Below are positions 53,688 through 61,615 of a DNA stretch of 64,000 nt, piece by piece. Position 1 is the stretch's first letter. Every line of letters begins with the position of its first letter. This stretch comes from Longimicrobiales bacterium (GTDB taxonomy: Bacteria; Gemmatimonadota; Gemmatimonadetes; Longimicrobiales; Gaopeijiaceae), in NCBI GenBank assembly GCA_951813395.1, contig OX638356.1:62001-126000 (forward strand), in the 5' to 3' direction. The notes beneath the pieces are model-generated. The model did no database searches, was not told the DNA's origin, and saw only the letters and a program-made list of their open reading frames with translations. The position numbers and the translations under genes are program-made.

Positions 53688-54275
53688 TCATCCCACCGGC
53701 AGGTACCTCGCCGGAATCGGATGATCCGGCCCCTCGCCGAGCCAGAAGATCGACACGACCCACCAGCGCGAACCGTCGTTCATCAGCTGAATCGAGTTGA
53801 TGCCGCGCGCGGACGGCTCCGGATCGCTCGCCATCCTCCGCGACTCGTAGGTGCTGAAGGCGTGCGCGATCCGGCCGTATTCCTCGGTCACGCGGTGGAT
53901 CTCGACCTCGTGGAAGCCGTTGGCCTCGAGCGATTCACCAATGCCGCCCGCGTACTCGTCGGGCGTGATCACCCTGCGCCGGTACGCCGACTCGCCGGGA
54001 GGCCGCCCCACCGGGCTCAGGGTCGCGCCGGGCACGAACAGCGACAGGAAGCGGTCCCAGTCCCGCGCCACGCCCGCATCTCCCGAGATGACGTCGTAGA
54101 GAGCGGTGATGATCGCGTCGATGGACTCGACATCGGCCGGGTTGGGGTCTTGTTGGGCTGAAGAGGGCGACGGCATCGCCGCGGCGGCGGTGGCGGCCGC
54201 AAGGACGGCGGCGGTGGTCGCCACGGCGCGGAGGGAGGTTCGCGTGGACGGGCGCGGGGAGGTGTCCGGTTTCAT
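53688..54275 (-). CDS. Exported SnoaL/NTF2-like protein
   Basis: A 195-residue protein. ATG 54275 begins a signal peptide (VATTAAVLAAATAAAAMPSP SSAQQ); the frame extends upstream without support. Mature part: ADVESIDAIITALYDVISGD, WDRFLSLFVPGATLSPVGRP and a tail EANGFHEVEIHRVTEEYGRI with GSRWWVVSIFWLGEG, which fits the SnoaL-like cone fold. Function unknown. It is divergent from the small membrane protein/symporter pair. Confidence 0.75.
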   Translation of the reverse strand: MKPDTSPRPSTRTSLRAVATTAAVLAAATAAAAMPSPSSAQQDPNPADVESIDAIITALYDVISGDAGVARDWDRFLSLFVPGATLSPVGRPPGESAYRRRVITPDEYAGGIGESLEANGFHEVEIHRVTEEYGRIAHAFSTYESRRMASDPEPSARGINSIQLMNDGSRWWVVSIFWLGEGPDHPIPARYLPVG

Positions 54276-54390
54276 GGGTCGAGCCCTTTCGGTGCGCGGG
54301 GTCACGTACGACAACGGTGCCGACACAAGAGCCCGCGTCGGGCGGCGGGTCAAGTTGCGCGGTTCGCCCGCTGCGCGCACGATGCGTTCC

Positions 54391-54597
54391 ATGAAGTCCT
54401 TCTTTCCGATGGTGCGCCGGGAGGGCGTCACGCTCGTCTTCCTGATCGCCTTCGCCGGCTTCGCGTTCATCCCCGTCTGGCGCGACCTCGAGATCGGCGG
54501 GATGGCCGTGTTCGGCTGGTTGATCGCGGCGCTCATGCTGGTCTCGCCAGCGGTCACGCTCGTGGCGTTCCTCCGGCGCCGCGGCGACTCGCGCTGA
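54391..54597 (+). CDS. Small membrane protein paired with sodium symporter
   Basis: A 68-residue protein (MKSFFPMVRREGVTLVFLIA and on) with two hydrophobic segments: VTLVFLIAFAGFAFIPVW and GMAVFGWLIAALMLVSPAVT. ATG 54382 is an alternative, three codons earlier. Its TGA shares one base with the ATG of the symporter (TGATG), a strong coupling sign. It is a likely small subunit of the transporter, analogous to the DUF3311 partner of other SSS carriers. Confidence 0.7.
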   Translation: MKSFFPMVRREGVTLVFLIAFAGFAFIPVWRDLEIGGMAVFGWLIAALMLVSPAVTLVAFLRRRGDSR

Positions 54598-56030
54598 TGC
54601 TCCTCGAGCGCATCCTCGTCGGGGTCTACCTGGCCGCGTGCATCGGGATCGGTATCTGGGCGTCAAGGAAGGTCCTGACCTCCCGCAGCGAGTACTGGGT
54701 CGCGGGCAGGCGCATCGGCACGGTCGTCAATTCGATGGCGATCATGGCGGCGCTGGCGAGCGGCGGCTCGATCATCGGCGTCATGGGCCTGGCGTACGCG
54801 CAGGGTATCCCCGCGACGCTGGCGCTCTTCGGCGGGTCGGTGGTCGGCTTCTCTCTCGCGTCCATCCTTGTCGCCAGGCCGCTCCGGAACTTCGGCAAGT
54901 TCACGATCACCGACTTTCTGAGCTTTCGGTACCCGCACGCGGTGGTCCGCTACCTTGTGCCGATTCTGATCGTCATCGCCTTCACCATCTACATCGTCGC
55001 GCAACTCAAGGCGGCCGGCATCGCCGCCGAGGCGCTACTCGGAATCCCGTACAACACCGCCCTGGCGATCGCGACCGTGGTGTTCATCATCTACGTCTCG
55101 TTCGGGGGCATGGTCGCGATCACCTGGACCGACGTGATCCAGGGCTTCCTCATGGTGCTGGTCGTCGTGGGCACGGCCGCGGTGCTCATCTGGCGGGTGG
55201 GATCGCCCTTCGAGATCATGAGCCAGGCCACGGTCGTGGCGCCCGAACTCGGACAGGTCGCGCACCGGCCCGTGTCCAGCTACCTCGGCTATTTCGTGAT
55301 CTGGGCCACGGCCATCCCGGTCATCCCCCACATCGTCATGCGGGTCTTCACCGCGCGCGACGCCGACAGCGCGCGCATGTCGCTGAACCTCTCGATGCTC
55401 GTGTACAGCGTGATGATCCTCGCGGCGGTGCTCGCGATCGTGCCGGTCGGCCGGATCGACTTTCCGGCGCTGCAGGACGCGGACGAACTCTTCCTGCGCG
55501 TGATGGAGACGCAGTTTTCCCCGCTGATACGCGGCATTGCCGTCGCCGCCGTGCTCGCCGCCGTCATGTCCACCACCGATGCGCTTCTTCTCGCCTGCAG
55601 CTCCGCGATCGCGCACGACATCCTGGGCGGTGCCATGCAGGGCCGGGCCAGCGAGCGCACGCTCAGCCTCGTGCGCATCGTCACGACCTGGGTGATCGGG
55701 ATCGCCGCCCTCCTGTGGGCGTTCTCCCCGCCCGAGCTGATCACCCAGTTCTACACGGCCGGGGTCGGCGTGCTCAGCTCCAGCCTTTTCGTCCCCACCG
55801 TCGCCGGGCTCTGGTGGCAGCGGGCCAACCTGGCGGGCGGCGTCGGGGCGGTCGTGTCGGGCGCGGCCGTGTACATGGTGGTGCAGCTGGGCATTGTCGA
55901 CATCGGCGTGGCGCCGGTGGTCGTCGCGCTTGCCGCCAGCGCCGCGGCCATGGTCCTGGGCGGGCTGTTGGGTCCGCGGGAATCCAGCGAGATGGTTGAC
56001 CGGATCGAAGCGCTGCACGGCCAGGGCTGA
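54597..56030 (+). CDS. Sodium:solute symporter
   Basis: A 477-residue SSS carrier with about 13 membrane helices. It starts MLLERILVGVYLAACIGIGI then SRSEYWVAGRRIGTVVNSMA, the family opening. Core motifs are SFGGMVAITWTDVIQGFLMV, HIVMRVFTARDADSARMSLN and AVLAAVMSTTDALLLACSSA. It shares only family-level similarity with the symporter at 50962 (different length and no helical insert). Substrate unknown; the pantothenate/acetate branch is possible. Confidence 0.92.
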   Translation: MLLERILVGVYLAACIGIGIWASRKVLTSRSEYWVAGRRIGTVVNSMAIMAALASGGSIIGVMGLAYAQGIPATLALFGGSVVGFSLASILVARPLRNFGKFTITDFLSFRYPHAVVRYLVPILIVIAFTIYIVAQLKAAGIAAEALLGIPYNTALAIATVVFIIYVSFGGMVAITWTDVIQGFLMVLVVVGTAAVLIWRVGSPFEIMSQATVVAPELGQVAHRPVSSYLGYFVIWATAIPVIPHIVMRVFTARDADSARMSLNLSMLVYSVMILAAVLAIVPVGRIDFPALQDADELFLRVMETQFSPLIRGIAVAAVLAAVMSTTDALLLACSSAIAHDILGGAMQGRASERTLSLVRIVTTWVIGIAALLWAFSPPELITQFYTAGVGVLSSSLFVPTVAGLWWQRANLAGGVGAVVSGAAVYMVVQLGIVDIGVAPVVVALAASAAAMVLGGLLGPRESSEMVDRIEALHGQG

Positions 56031-56105
56031 CGCGCGGAATCCTGGTAGTCCGTCCGTCGGCATTGTCGTCGGTAGTGCGAAGCAGAGCGAAAATGACAAC
56101 TCTGG

Positions 56106-56134
56106 TTGACATTATGTAAAGTGCAGTGTACATG
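56106..56134 (+). promoter_or_regulatory. Promoter with TGTA-N-TACA operator, copy 1
   Basis: -35 TTGACA (56106-56111), 17-base spacer, -10 TACATG (56129-56134). The palindrome-like ATGTAAAGTGCAGTGTACAT (56114-56133) covers the spacer and -10. The ATGT...ACAT ends recall PadR-family boxes. A second, similar promoter lies at 56463-56491. Confidence 0.6.
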
Positions 56135-56163
56135 TCGGCGTTGTGGGGGAGGGGAGTGTCGGC

Positions 56164-56394
56164 GTGCAGTGGACCGTCGGGATGGACGAAGCGAGGCTGG
56201 CACGGCGCACCGGGATTCCCGAAAACCCCCTCCTCCTGCTCGGCGTAGCCTGCCTGGTGCTCGGATGCTGGTTCCTCATTACCGCGTTCCCGCGTGGCGA
56301 GAGAGCGAGAGCAGTCGTCCCGACGCTGGTTGGTGCCTTGGCCGTGGGCGGCCCCCTGTGGATCTCGTGGCTGGGGCCCCTGGTTCTGCCGTGA
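56164..56394 (+). CDS. Small hypothetical membrane protein
   Basis: A 76-residue frame with GTG 56164 ten bases after GGGGGAGGGG; a GTG at 56143 would give 83 residues. Two hydrophobic segments: NPLLLLGVACLVLGCWFLIT and VPTLVGALAVGGPLWISWLG PLVLP. Not recognised. The promoter with an operator upstream supports it being real. Confidence 0.5.
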   Translation: MQWTVGMDEARLARRTGIPENPLLLLGVACLVLGCWFLITAFPRGERARAVVPTLVGALAVGGPLWISWLGPLVLP

Positions 56395-56462
56395 CTTACG
56401 CCCATCTTGCGTTACGGCTCCAACGGTGCTGGATTGCCGGGCACGGCTCATGACAACTCCTG

Positions 56463-56491
56463 TTGTCACAATGTAAGGTCGGGATTACACT
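56463..56491 (+). promoter_or_regulatory. Promoter with TGTAA-N-TTACA operator, copy 2
   Basis: -35 TTGTCA (56463-56468), 17-base spacer, -10 TACACT (56486-56491), with ATGTAAGGTCGGGATTACAC (56471-56490) in the spacer. The lead-in ATGACAACTC and the string TTG.CA..ATGTAA are shared with the promoter at 56106. The two genes may therefore be co-regulated. Confidence 0.6.
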
Positions 56492-56588
56492 CGGAACGGA
56501 GACCAGGGCTTCGGGTATAACCGCTCTATTCTTAACTGACCCCAGAGCCGCCGAATTCCGTGACCTGAACCCGAGAAGGGGGACGCCC

Positions 56589-56954
56589 ATGCGCTGGTGT
56601 GCAATCCTCGTGGCTGCCCTCATCGTGCAGGGGTGTGGGTTGTTGGACCAGGGCCTGGTCTGCACCGAACAATTCGTGTACGCCATCACCGTCGAGGTGC
56701 GGGACTCGTCTACGGGCGAAGCCCTCGCTTCACCGCTGACCGGCGTTCTAACGGATGGCGAATACCGGGAGACCATGGAAGTGCATCGTCATATCCTGAA
56801 CGGGGGCGGGGAGCGACCCGGAGTCTACGACGTCGAGATACGCGCTGAAGGTTACCGGCCCTGGCAAATCAAGGGTGTCGAGGCTGGGCACGACGAATGC
56901 CATGTCGAGAACATCATGCTCCTCGCCGAAATGGTTCCGTCCGACGCGTCCTGA
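56589..56954 (+). CDS. Small lipoprotein with carboxypeptidase-regulatory-like fold
   Basis: A 121-residue protein; ATG 56589 follows AGAAGGGGG. Lipoprotein signal: CAILVAALIVQGC (lipobox VQGC). The mature part reads AITVEVRDSSTGEALASPLT then GVYDVEIRAEGYRPWQI, a Greek-key-like pattern found in carboxypeptidase regulatory domains and starch-binding-type folds. Function unknown. It lies just upstream of the amine-oxidase gene. Confidence 0.65.
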   Translation: MRWCAILVAALIVQGCGLLDQGLVCTEQFVYAITVEVRDSSTGEALASPLTGVLTDGEYRETMEVHRHILNGGGERPGVYDVEIRAEGYRPWQIKGVEAGHDECHVENIMLLAEMVPSDAS

Positions 56955-56978
56955 CTGCCAGCGGCGATACGCGGCGCC

Positions 56979-58202
56979 ATGATAGCGGACAGACCCGAAG
57001 CGATCCTGGCGACCCCGGACAGCCGAACCATCAATAGACGCGACTTCGTTCGCCGTGTCGGCGGGCTGGCGGGCCTTGGGCTCATCTCGTGCTCAAGCCC
57101 TGTCGAGCCGGAAGACTCCCCCGGAACGCTGACCCCGGCCGACCAGCCGTTGCGGGTTGTCGTTGTCGGTGCCGGCATGTCCGGTCTGGTCGCGGCCTAC
57201 GAACTCTCCCGGGCCGGGCACGACGTGACCGTACTCGAGGCCCGTGAGCGCGTGGGAGGGCGCGTTCTGACCGTGCGTTCCCCGTTCGCTTCGGGACACT
57301 CCGTCGAGGCAGGGGCCGCGCGCATTCCCCCCGAGCACGACTTGACCCTGGGATACGCGGGCCACTTCGGACTGGAGCTGGACCGCTTCTACCCGGAAGA
57401 CGGGCTCTTTCTCCGGTACGAGAACGGGGAGCGGGCGACGATTCCGCCGAGTTCGTTCCTCTCCGAATGGCCCGACTTCGTGAAGATCCGAGGCGGGAGC
57501 GACCGTTTGCCCGCCGCCTTTGCCGCCGAGCTGGGCGACCGCGTGGTCACGGCATCGGCCGTGACGGACATCGTCGCCGGGAGCACGGTCACTACCACTG
57601 CCCGCGACGGCCAGAGCTACGAATCGGACAGGGTGCTGGTGACCGTGCCGGTGCCCCTTCTCTCCAGCATTCGCTTTTCGCCAGCGCTTTCCTCCGCAAA
57701 GACCGAGGCGATGAACGGTGGCTTCCACTACCAGAGCGCCACTCGGGTATTCGTCCGCTTCCGGACCCGCTTCTGGGAGGCCGAAGGCCTGAACGGATGG
57801 GGGACGACCGACTGGCCCGAAGAACTCTGGCATTCCACCTGGGACGCGCAGGGCCCCGAAGGCGTCCTGCTCACATATGTGCGCGGCGCCCGCGCGGACG
57901 AACTCGACGCGCTCGATGGCGATGCCCGCGTGTCCCGCGTACTCGCCCACTGGGAGGACTACCTGCCAGGCGCCTCCGCCCACTTCGCGTCCGGCACGTC
58001 GCACTCATGGCAACGGGATCCCTGGAGCCGCGCCGCCTGGGCGGAGCCCACGCCCACTCAGGACGCCGAACTCGGCAGCGCGCTCGCCCGGCCCGAGGGA
58101 CCGGTACATTTCGCCGGCGAGCACATCTCGGGAGCGCGGGGGTGGATGAACGGTGCTCTGGAGTCGGGGCTGCGGGCCGCAGGGGAGATTCATGGGGGAT
58201 GA
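56979..58202 (+). CDS. Tat-exported FAD-dependent amine oxidoreductase
   Basis: A 407-residue flavoprotein of the flavin amine oxidase family. The N-terminus has a Tat motif NRRDFVRRVGGLAGLGLISC, the last Cys being a possible lipobox. FAD-binding is RVVVVGAGMSGLVAAYELSR AGHDVTVLEARERVGGRV, and a C-terminal FAD motif is VHFAGEHISGARGWMNGALE SG. It probably oxidises an amine in the periplasm. It is not overlapping with its neighbours. Confidence 0.88.
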   Translation: MIADRPEAILATPDSRTINRRDFVRRVGGLAGLGLISCSSPVEPEDSPGTLTPADQPLRVVVVGAGMSGLVAAYELSRAGHDVTVLEARERVGGRVLTVRSPFASGHSVEAGAARIPPEHDLTLGYAGHFGLELDRFYPEDGLFLRYENGERATIPPSSFLSEWPDFVKIRGGSDRLPAAFAAELGDRVVTASAVTDIVAGSTVTTTARDGQSYESDRVLVTVPVPLLSSIRFSPALSSAKTEAMNGGFHYQSATRVFVRFRTRFWEAEGLNGWGTTDWPEELWHSTWDAQGPEGVLLTYVRGARADELDALDGDARVSRVLAHWEDYLPGASAHFASGTSHSWQRDPWSRAAWAEPTPTQDAELGSALARPEGPVHFAGEHISGARGWMNGALESGLRAAGEIHGG

Positions 58203-58348
58203 CCGTGCCGCGCCGGCGTTCCCGGACGTGGCGTCGTAGCGCGGTGACCTTCGCGCCGAGTCTGGGCGTCCCTGTCCCCCTCGCCACCACACCGCCGATG
58301 ACGTACGATGCGTTCAGCTCTCGCCTATCGAAGACCGGAGGAAAGACC

Positions 58349-60139
58349 ATGAAGAGCGCCCTGCTCATCGGAGCTCTGCTCGCCACCTCGACTGTCGCCC
58401 AGGCCCAGCAGCGCCCCGAGCGCGATCCGAACAGCATGGGCGGCGGCAACTGCGCGGCCAACATCTACAACTGCCGCGATACGCCGAACCCGCTTCCCGC
58501 CCCGAACACGGTCTGGATCGAGGAGATGACGTGGATGGACGTCCGCGACGCGCTGGCGGACGGCAAGACGACGGCCATCATCCCCACGGGCGGCGTCGAG
58601 CCCAACGGCCCCTGGCTCGCGACGGGCAAGCACAACTTCGTTCTGCGCGCCAACTGCGACGCAATCGCGCGCGAGCTGGGCGACGCGCTCTGCGCTCCAA
58701 TCATCAAGCTGGTGCCCGAAGGAAACATCGACCCGCCCAGCGGTCACATGACCAGCCCCGGCACCCTCAGCCTGCAACAGGAGACCTTCGAGGCCCTGCT
58801 GACCGATGTCGCGCACAGCCTGAAAATGCACGGGTTCCGCAACATCATCTTCATCGGCGACAGCGGCGGGAATCAGGGCGGACAGCGCGCCGTGGCCGAG
58901 AGGCTCAACGAGCAGTTCGCCGGCGCGGCCGTCGTGGCGCATGTGCAGGAGTACTACGACTACAACTCGGTCACCCGCTACATGGCCTTCCGCGGACTCG
59001 AGGCCGGCGAAAACGAGGGCATGCACGACGACCCGATCATCACCCTCAACATGTTCTACGACGACCCGTATTCGGTGCGGTACGACGAGCGGGTTGCGGC
59101 GGGCAAGGCGACGATCAACGGCGTCTCGATCGAGGACCGGGTGAAGTCGCTCGAGCTGGCCCGCGAGATCGTGGCGTTCCGCGCGGAGCATACGGCCGAT
59201 GCGATCCGGACGGCCATCGCCAACCGAGGCACCCTGCCGGCGCCCGACATGTCGGCGATGCGCGCGCGGTTCGCGGCCGCGCGGGCGGCCGGCGGCGGCG
59301 GCCGACCGGAGCGCCCAGCCCCCGATCCCCGCTCGATGGGAGGCGGCGAGTGCACCGCCAACATCTACAACTGCGTGGACACGCCCAACCCTCTACCCCC
59401 GGTCAAGACCGTCTGGATCGAGGAGATGACCTGGATGGACGTCCGCGACGCGCTCGCCGACGGCAAGACCACGGCGATCGTCTCCACCGGCGGTGTCGAA
59501 CCCAACGGCCCCTGGCTGGTGACCGGCAAGCACAACTACGTGCTGCGCGCCAACTGTCCCGCCATCGCGCACAAGCTCGGCAATGCGCTGTGCGCGCCGG
59601 TGATCGAGACCGTGCCCGAAGGCAACATCGATCCGCCCAGCGGACACATGACCAGCCCGGGTACGATCAGCTTGCGCCAGGAGACCTTCGAGGCCGTGCT
59701 CACCGATGTCGCCCAAAGCCTGAAGGTGCACGGCTTCGAGAACATCGTTTTCATCGGCGACAGCGGCGGGAATCAGCGCGGCATGGACAACGTGGCCACG
59801 GCGCTGACCGAGGCCTGGGGCGGCGAGGCGGCCGTCCTCTTCATCCCGGAGTACTACCGCACACCGCCGGGCACGCCGAACGTGCTGCGCGACCTGGGCG
59901 TCGTCACCGACGACATGCCCAGCGACGGGATCCACGACAGCCCGGGCATTACGCTCAACATGATGCTCGACGACCCGGCGTCAGTGCGCTGGGCCGAGCG
60001 GGTGAAGACGGGCCAGGCGGTCATCAACGGGGTGTCGATCGCCGACCTGGGCAAGTCGCTGGAGTTGGCCAGGCAGGTTGCGGATGCGCGGACCGAGCGG
60101 ACGGCGCGGCTTATCGAGGAGAGGATCGGGGGGCGGTAG
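58349..60139 (+). CDS. Exported tandem creatininase-family protein
   Basis: A 596-residue protein with a signal peptide (LLATSTVAQAQQ); ATG 58349 follows GGAGG. Two homologous creatininase-like domains lie in tandem (about residues 40-290 and 335-590), each starting MGGGxCxANIYNCxDTPNPL then TVWIEEMTWMDVRDALADGK. Both keep GGVEPNGPWL.TGKHN and PPSGHMTSPGT and end GVSI.D..KSLELAR. The canonical creatininase motif E-x-H is here E-P-N, so a metal ligand differs in both copies, a subfamily feature rather than decay. Activity is unknown. A fused duplication would let the protein form the family's dimer interface internally. Confidence 0.85.
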   Translation: MKSALLIGALLATSTVAQAQQRPERDPNSMGGGNCAANIYNCRDTPNPLPAPNTVWIEEMTWMDVRDALADGKTTAIIPTGGVEPNGPWLATGKHNFVLRANCDAIARELGDALCAPIIKLVPEGNIDPPSGHMTSPGTLSLQQETFEALLTDVAHSLKMHGFRNIIFIGDSGGNQGGQRAVAERLNEQFAGAAVVAHVQEYYDYNSVTRYMAFRGLEAGENEGMHDDPIITLNMFYDDPYSVRYDERVAAGKATINGVSIEDRVKSLELAREIVAFRAEHTADAIRTAIANRGTLPAPDMSAMRARFAAARAAGGGGRPERPAPDPRSMGGGECTANIYNCVDTPNPLPPVKTVWIEEMTWMDVRDALADGKTTAIVSTGGVEPNGPWLVTGKHNYVLRANCPAIAHKLGNALCAPVIETVPEGNIDPPSGHMTSPGTISLRQETFEAVLTDVAQSLKVHGFENIVFIGDSGGNQRGMDNVATALTEAWGGEAAVLFIPEYYRTPPGTPNVLRDLGVVTDDMPSDGIHDSPGITLNMMLDDPASVRWAERVKTGQAVINGVSIADLGKSLELARQVADARTERTARLIEERIGGR

Positions 60140-60291
60140 CATTACTCAGGCGGAATCGCGCCCGGGCAGCGGGCCGGCTGACGATTTCGCCGGCGCCACC
60201 ACCGCGAAAGGGCCGGAGGAGATGGATGGCGTGGGCAACTTCAAGTGCCTCGGCATCGGCCGGCGGCCCCCGGAGGGCAAGACGCCGGAGT

Positions 60292-61596
60292 TCAAGCGGG
60301 ATCTGTCGATGGCGGTCGCGCGCCTCGCGGCAGGGTCCCGTCGTCCGGTCCCGGTTCCCGCGCGGCCCTCGGCAGCGTGTCGACTTCGACATCGGCCGCG
60401 GCGGCGGCGCGCGGAAGCGCGGCCCGCGCCTCGAGTTTCCCGACCGCGCGCGAGACCGTCTCGTGTCGGGGGTCCGCCGTACTGATGCGCCTCAAGGTCT
60501 TGCGCAGTTGCGGCAGCGCCTCCACCGCGTTGATCTCGGCGAGCGCGTTTGCCGCGTGGGCGCCGGCGGTGGCGCCGAGGGCGGCGGCGAACGCGGCGAC
60601 GATCTCTTCCCGGTACTCACCGTCACGCGCCTTGAGACCCTCGAAATCGCCGCCGAGCGCCCTGGCCACGGTATCGACCAGCCCGCGTTCACCCAACTGC
60701 CGCAACGCCTCGGCTGCGCGTTGGCGCGCGGGCCTGCCATCGGCCCAACCGGGGGCGCCGAGCAGCGGGACAAGGGGGGCGACCGCATCGCGGTGCCCGA
60801 TCTCGGCGAGCGCTTCGATGGCACGGACCGTCAGCGCTTCGTCTTCGTCGCGGAGCACGGACGCAAGGGCCGGAATGGCCGCGGGATCCCCCAGCCGGCC
60901 GAGCGCGGCCGCCGCGTCGCGCCGCGTCCCGTAGCTCTCCCAGAGGATGTGCTTGTCCTCGATCCGGCCCCCGGGGGCGCGCAGGCGCCGGATGTGGATG
61001 CGGACATCGTCCTCGTACGCCTTGCCGTCGTGACAGACCTCCCGCAGCACCTCGGCGAAAAGGTCGAACAGCGTCTTCAGCTGCGCCCGATCCTTGATCA
61101 CTCCGGCGGCCTGGAAACGGAGTTCGTCCACCCCGTCGGGGAACTTGCTCAACCATCCGTCGTGCGCCTTGACCGACAGGTGAATCCGGGGCTGTGCGTC
61201 GATGAGCTTGCGGATCCTCCGGTTGCCGAACAGGCGCCGCACGCGCCGCGAATCGCTGCCCTTGATCACGAAGTCCTGGTCGAAGCGGGGATGACCGACC
61301 CGGATGTCCTGCATGCCCAGCGCCTTCCCCAGCCCGCTGAAGAGGCTCGGCCGGTAGATCTCGAACCAGAAGCCCTCGGGATTGAAGTAGGGAGCGCGCA
61401 GTCTCGTGAAGGTCTGGTTCATCTTGCCGTCGCCCGAAGTGACCGTGTCCAGCGTGATGATCCAGTCGGCCGTGCGGGCCTGGACGGCGGACGAGGTGAG
61501 GAGGCCGCCCTCGTGGAACTTCCCGCGCACCTCTCTGGAAAGCTGCCGCCAGATTTCCTTCTGGCTCGGTCCGAAGAGGGACTTGAGGATGCTCAT
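60292..61596 (-). CDS. HEAT-repeat protein paired with Hsp70-like ATPase
   Basis: A 434-residue protein. Residues 1-200 are an unrecognised domain (SVKAHDGWLSKFPDGVDELR then LFDLFAEVLREVCHD). Residues 215-370 are HEAT repeats: RRDAAAALGRLGDPAAIPAL, LTVRAIEALAEIGHRDAVAP and ALAEINAVEALPQLRKTL. The tail is Ala/Pro-rich. It lies 19 bases after the Hsp70-like gene and is surely co-transcribed. It probably binds the Hsp70-like protein or its clients. Confidence 0.75.
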   Translation of the reverse strand: MSILKSLFGPSQKEIWRQLSREVRGKFHEGGLLTSSAVQARTADWIITLDTVTSGDGKMNQTFTRLRAPYFNPEGFWFEIYRPSLFSGLGKALGMQDIRVGHPRFDQDFVIKGSDSRRVRRLFGNRRIRKLIDAQPRIHLSVKAHDGWLSKFPDGVDELRFQAAGVIKDRAQLKTLFDLFAEVLREVCHDGKAYEDDVRIHIRRLRAPGGRIEDKHILWESYGTRRDAAAALGRLGDPAAIPALASVLRDEDEALTVRAIEALAEIGHRDAVAPLVPLLGAPGWADGRPARQRAAEALRQLGERGLVDTVARALGGDFEGLKARDGEYREEIVAAFAAALGATAGAHAANALAEINAVEALPQLRKTLRRISTADPRHETVSRAVGKLEARAALPRAAAAADVEVDTLPRAAREPGPDDGTLPRGARPPSTDPA

Positions 61597-61615
61597 CCGA
61601 CGGGTTCTCCAGCGT

